Below, piece by piece: positions 23,475 through 33,686 of a stretch of DNA of 64,000 bases. The translations under genes and the position numbers were made by a program. This DNA comes from Capitella teleta (Eukaryota; Annelida; Polychaeta; Capitellidae), in NCBI GenBank assembly GCA_000328365.1, contig KB310466.1, positions 126,081 through 190,080 of the forward strand, read 5' to 3'. The notes below the pieces were generated by a model that was not told where the DNA came from, did no database searches, and worked only from the letters and a program-made list of their open reading frames with translations. Within the stretch, counting starts at the first letter, position 1. Each line of letters begins with the position of its first letter.

Positions 23475-23840
23475 TAATTGCGTGTATATTAAAATTTCCC
23501 CGGTCCACAAAATTCAAAGGGATGCAATGAGCATGCAAATAGTCAGACTGCATGCAACATTTGCCCGGTATTGTTGAATAGTAATTGTTTTTATGTTCTC
23601 CAGTTGCAACAAGGTGAGTGTAGATCCATTATACACGAGGCTGCAACACAGGTGTTTTGAGTTATTAATTGACTTTAAATTTAACTAAATCCAGTTTCAA
23701 CTTTTCAACTTTGTAAATAATTATATGCTACACAAATTACCGGGAATTCAATCGGAGAAGGGGGACGGACCCCTTGTTTTTTTGTTGTTTTTTTGGTTGT
23801 TTGGTTTTTTTGGTTTTTTTTTTTGGTTTTTTTTTGTGGG

Positions 23841-23937
23841 GCTTATTTAACCTCGGAATCCTGAAGCTGGCTTGGAAATTCTAATGGCCAGCGCCAAACC
23901 ATTTCGAGGCGAGCACGCTAAGCACTCGGCCACCCTT
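23841..23937 (-). repeat. tRNA(Ser/Leu)-like repeat remnant
   Basis: Minus strand begins GGGTGGCCGAGTGCTTAGCG, which resembles the start and D arm of tRNA-Ser/Leu and would serve as an A box. No good B box follows. The far end (GCTTATTTAACCTCGGAATC on plus) resembles 48957-48990, so this is probably a decayed SINE. Confidence 0.35.
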
Positions 23938-24552
23938 TCTCGTTAAACTCCTCTATGAGTTCTTTCGCACTCTGCTGTCGGTTATTTCATATTTCGCGTC
24001 TCAGTTGTAAAGAATGGCCGAACTTCGATCAGATTAAGATGAATGATGAAAGGAGGCCCAGTTGATCTGTGAAGGTATAACTTGCCTCCTAACATGAATA
24101 TGAAGCTTTTTTCCCATTATGAATGGTTTAAGAACTGAAATAATCCCTGCATGCATAGTCGAGGGTGGCCCGTGGCCACATTTTCACAACAAAAATACAG
24201 TGGAAGTGAATTCTAAAGGTCTTAACCAAATCTTAGCAACTTTTTGATCAGCAATCAATGTCTTTGGTGTTATGGGTTTCTGGACGTCACCCCGATATCA
24301 CGGTTGCATTATGAACTACATCGGCTGCGTTCAAAGTTGGTAACTTGGTATTGAAGTCTCCCTAAAAATTCTAAACTAGAGACTTCGATGGTTTTTTTTC
24401 CCCTTTCCTCTCTCTTTCCACCGCGCCTCTTTTTGGCTGTAATTTTCTGTGAATTTGAGAATATTAATGAACACAGAAAAACAGAAAAACAAAAACAAAA
24501 TTAGACACACAGAAACATTGAAAACATCTCCTTATAGTTCTAGATTAAATAT

Positions 24553-24558
24553 TTTATT
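24553..24558 (-). terminator. Polyadenylation signal of the 4-Cys peptide gene
   Basis: Minus-strand AATAAA about 200 nt after the stop codon at 24761-24763, in an AT-rich stretch. It is a plausible transcript end at about 24535. Confidence 0.45.
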
Positions 24559-24760
24559 ATCTCAAAACCCAAGAATATTCGAATGAACGATCTCATTTTC
24601 ACATTATACACTATTTTCACACGATTGTTTAACACGACTTTCAATCACAACACTGGAGCCCTATTATTGATTTTAAAATCCTTTGATTTCACAGCAACAC
24701 TATCACGGGGGGGGGGGGATACCCAGCATAGAATTGGGTCATATCAAATGTCGTTTTCCC

Positions 24761-25255
24761 CTATACGACTGCAGCTCTGTGGTTGGGAAAACATGCCCTC
24801 AAAGGATCGCACAGATGGTTGTTACGGGTGCAAAATCGGCAGATGTAGTTCCTCGTTCCGACATCGGAAGGCGGATTCTGAAGGAGGTATTCCAGCTGCT
24901 GCATTGCTTCAACTCCTAGAAATATACAAAGTAATTTTTTTAAAGTAGGAATGACGTTATTGTAAACTTGGGATAAGAAAATTGGTTAGGGAATATGGAA
25001 TTCTATATGTAAATGTGTTCTTGATTAGAACACTCACCTGAGAGCATCATGAATGCAAACGTGAATAGAACACAGACACGCATTCTTCTGGAATTCTAGA
25101 AAGAAAGACAAAATTGTTAAACAAATGAACTTATACAATTTCAGAGCCTAGTGAAACAATGACAGACAGTTAAATAACAATGATGAAATGCTCACCTTGT
25201 TTACAGTGGTTATAACAGTACACTAGTGCTTCCGTCTACTAGTATCTCGATTAAT
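24761..25255 (-). CDS. Small secreted 4-cysteine peptide (66 aa), complete gene with TATA box
   Basis: Coding exons are 25038-25095 (ATG at 25083-25081) and 24761-24915. A 5'UTR exon, about 25196-25255, has a CAAG/GTGAGC donor joined to a TTTCTTTCTAG acceptor at 25096. The coding junction is CTCAG/GTGAGT to ATTTCTAG/GA, phase 1, and the frame ends in TAG. The first exon encodes the signal peptide (MRVCVLFTFAFMMLSGVEA, cleavage probably after A19). The mature part is about 47 aa with four Cys spaced C-x2-C-x6-C-x5-C (YICRFCTRNNHLCDPLRACF), enough for two disulfides. There is no dibasic cleavage site or C-terminal Gly for amidation, so a classical neuropeptide is less likely than an antimicrobial, toxin-like or signalling peptide. 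I recognise no family. Two exons at 27289-27549 have a similar cysteine layout. Confidence 0.7.
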
Positions 25256-25281
25256 GAGTCTTTGGACACAAGTGATTGTCT

Positions 25282-25289
25282 TTATATAA
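25282..25289 (-). promoter_or_regulatory. TATA box of the 4-Cys peptide gene
   Basis: Minus-strand CTTATATAAAG. It puts a transcription start near 25255, about 60 bp before the first 5'UTR donor at 25196. A strong TATA box suits a highly and tissue-specifically expressed secreted product (general knowledge of TATA promoters). Confidence 0.55.
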
Positions 25290-25618
25290 GGGGGACTGTA
25301 CGCGTGCGGTGTGCCGGTGTGGTCATCCATCTTCAGTAAGCGTTCGCTCGGGTTGTTGGGGGAAGGGTGGACTAATCAACGTCCGCCCACCTGCAATGCT
25401 CTCTACTTCTATGCTTCAGTCATCTATCAAACTTTTGCGGTTTCTAACTCATCAATCTCTCTTCTTGATTGTGCCATGCCCTCTTAGAAACATTGTCCAT
25501 CTCGCGCTGACAATTAAGTCGTCTGCGTTGTGTGCAAATCCAAAGTGCACCGTGCAATACAGGATAGCGTCTATGATCCGGTGAATATGAACCCCAAAAG
25601 ATACGGCGCTGCTTACCT

Positions 25619-25849
25619 GATGTGAGTTTCGTGATGTCCGTACAAAATTGTGATGTTTTTGCTTTCAAAAACCTGGCAAATTCTCTTGTATCTTCCCGGA
25701 CTATCTTGTATATATACACAGATTTGAGCAATGCTTCCTATTAGGAAGCAGTTCCAAGGCTTGGTCGTTTTTCTGCTTGTTATGGTGTGCATAATCAAAT
25801 CCGGAGGGAGTTCTAAGAACTTCCGATGGCCATGGTACGCAGAACTCAA
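25619..25849 (-). other. Possible exon end: strong donor after an open frame
   Basis: A minus-strand CAG/GTAAGC donor lies at 25618. Two frames are open up to it. The longer contains ICVYIQDSPGRYKRICQVFE and ends ILYGHHETHI. No matching acceptor or downstream exon could be fixed, and a short ORF on the plus strand (25731-25859) overlaps it. It may be part of another small gene of this region. Confidence 0.2.
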
Positions 25850-25859
25850 AGGCGTTTGA
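25731..25859 (+). CDS. Possible 42-aa micropeptide with signal-like hydrophobic segment
   Basis: ATG at 25731, TGA at 25857-25859. It starts with a basic N-terminus (MLPIRKQFQG), then a hydrophobic run (LVVFLLVMVCII) and small residues (SGGSS), then a short aromatic tail (KNFRWPWYAELKGV). The design is that of a secreted or membrane micropeptide, but an ORF this short can easily arise by chance. A TATATATA lies only about 20 bp upstream, too close to be its promoter. No splice or polyA evidence. Confidence 0.15.
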   Translation: MLPIRKQFQGLVVFLLVMVCIIKSGGSSKNFRWPWYAELKGV

Positions 25860-26149
25860 CCTTGAAATTAATCCCTTTCAAAGAATAAGTGAATCATGTC
25901 GATGTGGATGATTACAAGGGATGAAATGTTTAGTGCTGGGTCCTCTTGAAGGAAATAACCGAATATTACAATACACGGCATCGGGCTTGTAAGCGAACAA
26001 CTACAGCGAGTGAGGTCTTGGAGAATTTCAAATTTTGTGTAAGCAAAATTCGACTAAAATATCGCGTAATTTAATAACCGTGGAAGGCAGGCAAAAATAG
26101 ATTTTGTCAACCCGATGCACAATACATGTAAATCCCAATGTACTTTCGA

Positions 26150-26320
26150 ATATTTAGGGGCGTTTGCCAGAGTATAGACATATTGGATAATTGGAGAGTG
26201 GACACGGGCCCCTGGTCACGCTTGCCCAATGAGCAGCGCCTCTGCTCCTGCCTCGGCCATGTTCATATAGTTTGTCGTTGTCCCCTAACCCTTGATGCAC
26301 GACGTCAGAGCGGCTCTGTG
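26150..26320 (+). mobile_element. LINE fragment: C-terminal zinc-knuckle-like region
   Basis: An open plus-strand frame contains GPWSRLPNEQRLCSCLGHV, then HIVCRCPLTLDARR. This recalls the end of many LINE ORF2 proteins: R...P..ER.C..C...VE.E.HF...CP.Y...R. The middle Glu-rich part is degraded and no reverse transcriptase precedes it. Interpretation is by motif memory only. Confidence 0.4.
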
Positions 26321-26824
26321 AATTTCTCCTTCGCTGCCTCTTTGACTCCCCGGCTGCGATTTCGTGCGGAGTGGTGGAGGAGTGTTCATCAATTTATGAT
26401 TCCTCTTCTTGCAAATTGCATTACTTGTAGGCCTTTTTCAGTTGTTGGATTTTTTTGTCTGTGGTCAATAAATTTTTGTCAATAAATATATATCTACCTA
26501 CAGCCATAATTATGTAGTAATATCCGTAAGCCAAATTACGTTGGTTGTGAGTGGTTTTTTTAATGAAACTATGAGTGCGTAAATCCCGAAGCGAGAGTAC
26601 AGAACATTGGCCGCCTATGACCAGTAGACGTATTGCACGTACGATTTGACGTTTTCCATTCGCATTCGAATGGACCACAATGCAGCGCGCTCAGAATTTG
26701 TGAGAAACTCTATACTCAGGGTACTCACCAAACAATCATCAGATATTTGCTAGCTTTTGTAACCAATTTGATTACAGGTAGTATAAAAGTCGGGTGAGAT
26801 CAGGCTTGCCCAAACTCTGGTGCC

Positions 26825-26832
26825 TATATAAA
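26825..26832 (+). promoter_or_regulatory. Possible TATA promoter on plus strand
   Basis: TATATAAA. A transcript starting about 26857 would reach a GTAAGT donor at 27121. The first ATG (26910) opens only a 21-codon frame, MVNRNFCMDLILAMTTFDVVC. If real, this is mostly a 5'UTR exon or a non-coding transcript. No second exon was found. Confidence 0.25.
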
Positions 26833-27288
26833 GTAATGTGAGGGCCTCAAGTAGCGCTCTTGATTATTCTACTTCCAATTCTGCACCCTAGGCTACACAC
26901 CTCGGTCAAATGGTCAATCGCAATTTTTGCATGGATCTAATTCTGGCGATGACGACATTCGATGTTGTTTGCTGAGCATTACGCAATCGCGGTGGCTGGG
27001 CGTAAGGAACTTCAGTGAACTCGTAGCTAAATTGCATTCAGGGTCAGAAGTAACGCGCCTATTTTGGTGGCTCAGACATCACACGCATTGCATCGAATCA
27101 AACAATCAATACAATTTTTCGTAAGTAGGAAGGCAAACCTACTTGGACACAATGACATTACTACTAAATAAGCGAACAATCGACAAACGGTCAAAATCAA
27201 GATTTCCAAAGATTCATGGTCGGATATGCCTTCTTAGTGTTGACTCACACGCCAATGACGCATGGAATGTGTCATAGTATTTTAGGCG

Positions 27289-27549
27289 CTAATCCTTGCT
27301 GAGGCTTTTGATCTGTGGGATGTTGTCACAGGTGCGAATCAGGACACAATGGTTGAAGGGAGATGGCTGAATACTGAAACAAAAAGTGTTAAATAGCAAT
27401 CCAAGTCTAAAAACTATTATAAATGGCACACAGTATAATACAGCAAAATTCAGTTTAGTACAAAGAAAGTACCGACCACGCGGACCAATGTACAGGTGTT
27501 CTCCCTCGATCCGGATCTTGCATTTAGTACAGATAAAAAGGTGAAAATT
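27289..27549 (-). CDS. Two 3' exons of a possible second 4-Cys secreted peptide (partial)
   Basis: Exon 27473-27549 starts after a TGTTTACAG acceptor. It encodes NFHLFICTKCKIRIEGEHLY and then IGPRG, with a GTACTT donor leaving two bases. Exon 27289-27373 follows a TTTGTTTCAG acceptor, needs one base, and encodes IQPSPFNHCVLIRTCDNIPQ and a short tail before TAG. The result has C-x2-C then C-x5-C, the same inner spacings as the peptide at 24761-25255 (ICRFC...HLCDPLRAC against ICTKC...NHCVLIRTC). The gene lies on the same strand 2.2 kb away, which suggests divergent paralogues. The signal-peptide exon was not found upstream. The copy of a dispersed repeat at 27745 may separate it, or the gene may be broken. 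Confidence 0.35.
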   Translation of the reverse strand, partial: NFHLFICTKCKIRIEGEHLYIGPRGRYFLCTKLNFAVLYCVPFIIVFRLGLLFNTFCFSIQPSPFNHCVLIRTCDNIPQIKSLSKD

Positions 27550-27744
27550 CTGTAAACACGAGTATTGCAAGCGTGGAATATAAAAGTTTAGCTATAAGCA
27601 ACGTCGACGATGTCGACAATGTTGTTCCGCTTGCGCCCTGACTGACAGGTTTAAAAGCCATGTTTGAAATCGGCTCAAGATATGCTAATGAGTTTGATGT
27701 GATTTTTAACTCAACAATTTGCAAGATTATTGTTGTTAAAGAGC

Positions 27745-28172
27745 AGCGTTACCGCGATTCATGTTAAGCATAATGTGGATCTACAAAACAATACAAAAAG
27801 TGTGTAAAAGGCGCTCCAAACGTTATTGCGGAGGTGTTGCCATTTAGCGCGAGAGCGTCATCTCGCGTCAATCTCTAGCTTTCCCTGCATGCGGGTGCTA
27901 ACTTTTGATTACAAACAGGGGTTTTCGGTGAAAGCGCGGGCTAAATCCAGAAAGATATTCCATATATAGTTGGAGAAGCCTCTTATATATATTTCTCATA
28001 TCACCCCTGACGTCATGGGGGGCTCGTGAATATTTATGAGCTCGCAATTGGACGTCGTTTACGCTGCGTCGTGTGCACTCACAGATGTCGGATTGGCGGG
28101 GTTCGAAATCTGAGGCGTTATGTAATAAGTTGGTGGTAAAACGTTGGAACCAAATGATGGTGGTGTTATCTG
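27745..28172 (+). repeat. Dispersed repeat, copy B (pair with 21810-22255)
   Basis: Same-strand partner of 21810-22255. It lacks the A-rich run of copy A but has an extra stretch around 28018-28066. TATATATATTTCTCA, CCCTGACGTCA and CTCACAGATGTCGGATTGGC are kept. Confidence 0.7.
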
Positions 28173-28814
28173 TTTAATAATGGTGATATGGCTAATTGCC
28201 CAATACGATTTATGTTTCTCTCCAAGTGTCTGGAGACAAACATATGAATGTTGCTTTAGATATTTGTGCCCAACATCAGCGTGTTTTGAAATTAACCATC
28301 GATGCCATGTGCACTCTTTTCGTAAGTCTACTGATTTCAAATATATGACCTAAGTCATTTATCTGTTGATAGATTGTATGCTACATGGCGTAAAGCTATC
28401 CGTTTCTTGTTAGATTTGCCACATTGCACAGCCCATTGTTAATTTCTGCACCAAATCGTAGGAAATGTTACTGTGGATGATCTCCAGATATGTCTTCGTT
28501 TTATTAACTTTTGTTTAGTCGTTAACCATATTTTAAAATTGTGCTTCTCGTCCAGCTCTGAGTGGAATATTCTAATCGCAATATTCTAAGTCATATTACA
28601 TATAAATTAAAAATTCCCAAAATCCTCTCTCAATAAATTCCTCCAAATCGACATTCACCACAGCGTCAATCATTCATGATCTGCTTTTTTTTTCTCTCTC
28701 TCTCTTCTCTCTTTGAGCTCTATTTACTAGATTCATTCCTGAACGACGTCCAATTGACCTCTAATGAAATAGATAGCGCCATTATCACTCTATGCTGCAA
28801 ATAATCCCTCATAA
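28173..28814. other. Gene-free stretch
   Basis: AT-rich, with a T/CTCT run at 28686-28712. Nothing supportable on either strand. Confidence 0.6.
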
Positions 28815-29490
28815 TACAGAGTGTGCCAAATGTAGTCCATCTACTCCATGTTAAAGATCTCAATGCTTATTAAAGGGTGCCACGCATTTCGAAGAAAGTG
28901 TTACAATACAGATCGCAATGTACAAATCACACGAAGATAAGAGAAATAAATAGTCTAACATGTCATGCTGTTATTCCTATCATTTCTATTCCAATTTCAT
29001 CAACATGTGTGCCGCTGTATCTCAATTAATAAAATTCACCCATCATTCCGCGAGATTTCCACATTTGGTGGCAAACAGGGCCCCGGACCATGGATAAGCT
29101 TCATTGAACGCATCTATGCTCGTACTATTGTTTTGTTTGAGAGTGTTATTGTTGTGACAGTTGCACTAATGCATATCTCCTAAAGTCAAAACAAAGCAGA
29201 TAGTTTGTATTGAAGCGCCATACAAGAGATAACATTCTATAATGATCGTTCAGGGGATCATCTGATTTTGTTCTCTTCGCGATCACTCTCAACTCGTATT
29301 TAAATGTTCCTCCCTCATTCAAATTGACTTTTTAATTGATTTCTTTGCATAAATGGGCGCAGAATAACATAGTGAATCCATACCAGATAGTTATTTTTTG
29401 AAATAATTGATACATTTTAGCAAAGTTTAGAGTTTTGTTTTTAACGTGGAGTACGTACGTAGATAAACTTCTTTTGATCCACTCAGTTTA
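28815..29490. mobile_element. Tc1/mariner-type MITE, family 1, copy 2
   Basis: About 676 bp, collinear with 7606-8267. The left end is CAGAGTGTGCCAAATGTAGT after TA. The right end, GATCCACTCAG, is degenerate. The inner block GGACCATGGATAAGCTTCAT is intact. No transposase frame. Confidence 0.78.
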
Positions 29491-30386
29491 TGTTCTCTAT
29501 TTATTTTGTTTCGGTTGTTTTTTCTCTCTCTTCTCTGTTCTTGTTTATTGATGTGCATCAATATATCATTGTGCGAAATAAAAAATTTAACGATGTTATA
29601 AACTTTCCACGTGACCAAGCAATTTCTCAAAGTGGAAGTGACGCGAATATAGATGTATTTACGCAGTCTGCACGCACAGTCACACACACACACACACTTG
29701 GTGGCAAAAAAAATAATCCAATAAATTCAAAAGAAATCAAATTTTCAGCGTCGCGATTTGATCTATATACTGAGCAACAAAATAAACTATACAGTTTTAT
29801 ATTTATGCATCATGGGCTCAAAAGAATTTGAACTCTTCATAATAAGTTGCGTGTGTCCTAAATGGTCACTAAATAAATTCAAGAGAATGAAATTGAAGAG
29901 GAAAGAGGAAAATTGTGCTTGGTTGAACAACAATAGAGATGAACAAAGAAAGTTGTTCATTTCAGATATCTCCAAAAATCCTGCATGAAAATTAATCAAA
30001 CATTGGTCATTCTTTCTTCGACGGTTCGACGGCGACGCCCACCCCACGTTATAACCCACAACAGCGCCTTAAAGGGATGGGGAACTGAATTTTAAGTGAT
30101 GTTCTATTGACTCACAGCACCAATTGATAGCATTCCGTGCCAAGAACACCCTGCCTGGATGCAAGCGTAAGGAAATAATGCATTCCGAATATCGGGGTTA
30201 GCATTGCACCTATGGGAGAATGGCTTCCATTACGAAGTATAGGAGGCAAACGTCAGCTGAAGGCTTGCGGTGATTGGTCCCGTTCCCCTCGTGAAGCTAT
30301 CGATTTAATTCAGCCAATTAGAGCAGACCATCTTCGCCATAAAAAAAAAACATCTTTGTTGTTTACGAAACGGAAGCGTCAGTATT
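29491..30386. other. Gene-free stretch
   Basis: A (CA)n run lies at 29683-29698. Open frames at 29490-30060 on both strands are AT-rich, low-complexity translations without domains. Confidence 0.55.
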
Positions 30387-30786
30387 GCGCATGCGTGGTG
30401 CACTCTGGCTGACCTTTTTACTGTTTAAGGATGAGAAACCATGGTAGGTGTCCTAGAAAATCGCTTGTTAAAATAAGAAAAATAGCAATAATATATTTTT
30501 TTTTTCGCGCCTGACTGGTGGCAAAATGATTATTCTATCTATTTCCGAAAATAAAATTAAAAAAAAATATCCAGAGGTTTAGTCGCAGGACACGCTGATA
30601 TGACGAGGCCCATTGTAAAAGATAGGGAACTCAGTGTTTCAGCACAGCTCCTGACGTCACGCCTAATTAGCAATATATCTCCCGCGAAATCGTTAGCGAT
30701 GATATTCCTTGTGTGGGCCAGGCATAGGAATCATTTTTGATGCATCAAATAACGACTCAAAGTCCATTTTTAACCAGTTCTCCCTC
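30387..30786 (+). repeat. Dispersed repeat, inverted copy of 6167-6555
   Basis: Same sequence family as 6167-6555, in opposite orientation and 24 kb away. The region just upstream (30200-30386) probably belongs to the same element, but its counterpart lies inside the gap at 6556-6858. Confidence 0.7.
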
Positions 30787-32261
30787 CCTTTAATATCCCG
30801 CTTTGGGAATCGTCGCCATTTCATAGACTGTATCAACATTTCATTTGAATATGAATGCCTATTGACTAACACGGCGGTATATCTAGAAGAGTTGATGAAA
30901 AGAAGAAATAACGAGTTAATAGCACCTATTTCTCCACATGAAATTTCAAGCGCATTTTTTTATCTATATGTTGATCTATGTTTGTTCAAATTTTAAGGTT
31001 CTATAATTTCTGTCTGTCATTTTCGATTATTATTTATGTTCATTGTTATTATTTTATTATTTTTTCAACTATGTCCTTTTATCAATTTATGACGTGAAAT
31101 GAAAATTTGGCAGGCCGCTTTCGCTAAGCTGAGCCACTCGCATAGTCACAGAAAGCAGGATTGATCAGAACAATAATACTCGGTGTGCACTCCTGACCTG
31201 CAAATGGAAGTGCCATTTGCAGCCATGCACCCCAGTAGCTATAAGCCCTGTCCGTGCAGCCACCCTTGCTCCTGCCAGGGAAGCCAAATGCAGCATGTAA
31301 TTCAGCGCACTGCAGTAATGGCAATGCATATAAAATGGTGAATTTTGTTTGTTCTTTATTTCTGTTCTTTACTCTTGCCCTTTCAAGCTTGAATTAAAAT
31401 AAAAATTCCCACATAAGGTCACACAAGGCCTTGGCTTGGGGCTTGCAACTGTTGCAAAACAAAATGCAATCGGCGTAAGTGACCAACGTCTGCTGTTTGG
31501 TCTTGTAATGAGGGTTATATTTCTACCCGACGTGGGCGTCAATTGCCCAAGATGTTGACCTCCTGGTCTTGTGAGCACCTTGACCTGTTTGATCCCTTAT
31601 TTGCGTAGCCCATATCAGGGTCGAGAGTGGGAAGCGATGAGAGGGAGATCACCCTTAGTGCTCTATAAGGATACGCAATGGGCCCAATTTCCTTCGCTTA
31701 CGAAGAAAGAAGCCAAGCCAGTCTTACAAATGAGCTAGTCACGTCAGGAATTCAGGATTTACATGCAGAATGGAGATAGAGCAATGGATTGAAATGCTTT
31801 TTGTATGAGTATGGACCATGGATATTCTGCAATAACATCATGCTTCCTATTTTGTTCCATAAATGCAATTTTTACCGGAATCTGAGTGAAATCAATCATG
31901 ATTAGAAGCATTCGATACCAACGTCAATTTCAGAAAGTCGCGGATTAAACTGCAAAATATAATATAATAAAGATAGCAAATGATTCATATTATATAATAT
32001 GATCACTTCTATCAGAGCTACAGAAATTAACTATATACCTATAATATACCAGATAGGTCAACATCCTGTCTTCCCAATTGTGAGAGAAAAAAACACACAT
32101 TCCCCTGCAGTCATTGGAGTCAACCGCAAATTCGCGCGAAATAAAATTAAATATCTACCTGATATTAAATGCAGCCCATAATGTGTTTAAACTCACAGGA
32201 AATATATGACCACGCCCACCTTTGTTAATAAATCATTAGCTTGTTAATAATTTGATCGAGT
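30787..32261. other. No supportable gene
   Basis: A tRNA-like word (GTGGCTCAGCTTAG on minus, about 31122-31135) may be a decayed SINE head. Open frames at 30709-30996 and 31124-31324 match nothing I know. Confidence 0.5.
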
Positions 32262-32386
32262 GTTTTTGTTTTTGTTTTTGTTTGTTTTTGTCTTGTTTTT
32301 TGTTTGTTTGTTTGTTTGTTTTTGTTTTGTTTTTGTTTTGTTTTTTTTCGTTTTTTCGTTTTTTTTTTGTTTTTTTTTTTTTTTTT
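32262..32386. repeat. GTTTTT-rich low-complexity tract
   Basis: About 125 bp of G(T)3-6 and T runs. The Phe-rich and Lys-rich frames over it are translation artefacts. Confidence 0.9.
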
Positions 32387-32713
32387 GCGATACTCGAGGG
32401 GACAAAAGAATAAAATCATTGGCAGCTGTTGGCACGAAAGGATTCGACGTCTGAGGTGTTGTTGGCATTTTATTTCGTTTTTTTCTTGGCATATATTCTA
32501 CTTTGTGTACACGCTATGATATATTCCTTCATTTAATTAGTAATATTATGAAACGATTTTATTCATTTCAATGCAAGAAAAGGACAAGTAATTAATGCAA
32601 AGAATTGTGAATTAATCTGGTTCTCGAGTTTCTAAAATGACAACCACAAAGTTGAAGGTACGCGAAATGGTCACTTTTCAGAACCGATGTCAAATCTGGT
32701 ATAATATTAGTGA

Positions 32714-33686
32714 TACGACGATTGTTCGAAAAGTTCTCGGCCTGACATAGAACGCGTTATCGCAGAAAGTTGAAATTTGAATTGAAAATAGGTTGACTTT
32801 TCAGATAAAAATTGCAAGCACTGAATTTCCAAGAAAGTCACGTGATCATCTCTGACACCAATTTCAGTGATGCAGGGATCGGCATTTCGTAAAAATGCGG
32901 CAAAGTCCTGATCTACGCGCTAATTCAAACTCAATTTTAGACTATTAATCATTTACGGATATCTTCGATATTTTCCCCATAAACGCATGAAGGCAATTAA
33001 AACCAAATATGTTTGCAACATTGTGATGGAATTTTTTTTAAATAGTCAAATGAAGCCCAGAAGAGAGAACTAGTACTGGTATTAAATTAGGTTCCTTCTG
33101 GTTGTTAAACATTAATAAAAACGGGAAAACATTATGTGAATTATACAATTATTTAACAAACACATTTTCGTGTGTATATGTGCCAAGTTTTATTGAAATC
33201 AATGCATCCAAAATAGTCCTAACGGTCCCGTAAAATCTTCCACACAACAGAAATATTTAACCTATGTAGCGGAAAATATTAAATGGCTGTGTGACTTTTT
33301 GATCGAATGGTGAAAAATGGGCGGGTGTTTTTTATGCACCTCCCTTGAGCAATTTCCGTGTTAACTTTACTTTTTTTGATGATAGAATTTAATTTAATTT
33401 TCATCACAGTTAAGTCAATACACAAGCAGTGTACTCGTTTACAATTAGCAATCAAATGTTGCCAAAAAGTGTTATGGGAGGCCCACAAATTAAACTTTTG
33501 GCACATGAAATGAGGCTTTGACAGTGATAGCGGTAGAATTGCGCTTAATCAAACAATAGTCATGCCAGGGAAATAATAAAACTATGTATAATCTTATAAA
33601 TAGTTGCTCTATCTAACCTCCAAATATCACGTCTCTAGTACTGCGCACTCCAAGTCAGGCCGAGAACTTTTCGAACAACCCTCGTA
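32714..33686. mobile_element. Mariner-like non-autonomous element, family 2
   Basis: A 973-bp segment bounded by TA at both ends. The left end reads CGACGATTGTTCGAAAAGTT; the right end in reverse complement reads CGAGGGTTGTTCGAAAAGTT. The arms extend to CTCGGCCTGAC, about 31 bp with two or three mismatches. CGAGGG(T)TG(T)TC...AAAAGTT ends are typical of mariner elements. The interior has no long open frame and no D,D34D-like block, so it moved, if at all, with help from another element. Confidence 0.75.

Larger units (their letters stand above)
22256..24534. other. No supportable gene; low-complexity and repeat remnants
   Basis: Holds a 50-N gap (23425-23474), a GTTTTT-rich run (about 23776-23836) and a tRNA-like repeat remnant (23841-23937). 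The open frames near 22256-22530 and 22965-23160 have acceptor-like and donor-like ends, but I could not build a coherent protein from them. Confidence 0.5.

Noticed and set aside
32225-32519. Lys-rich and Phe-rich frames
   Set aside because: Translations of a GTTTTT low-complexity tract.
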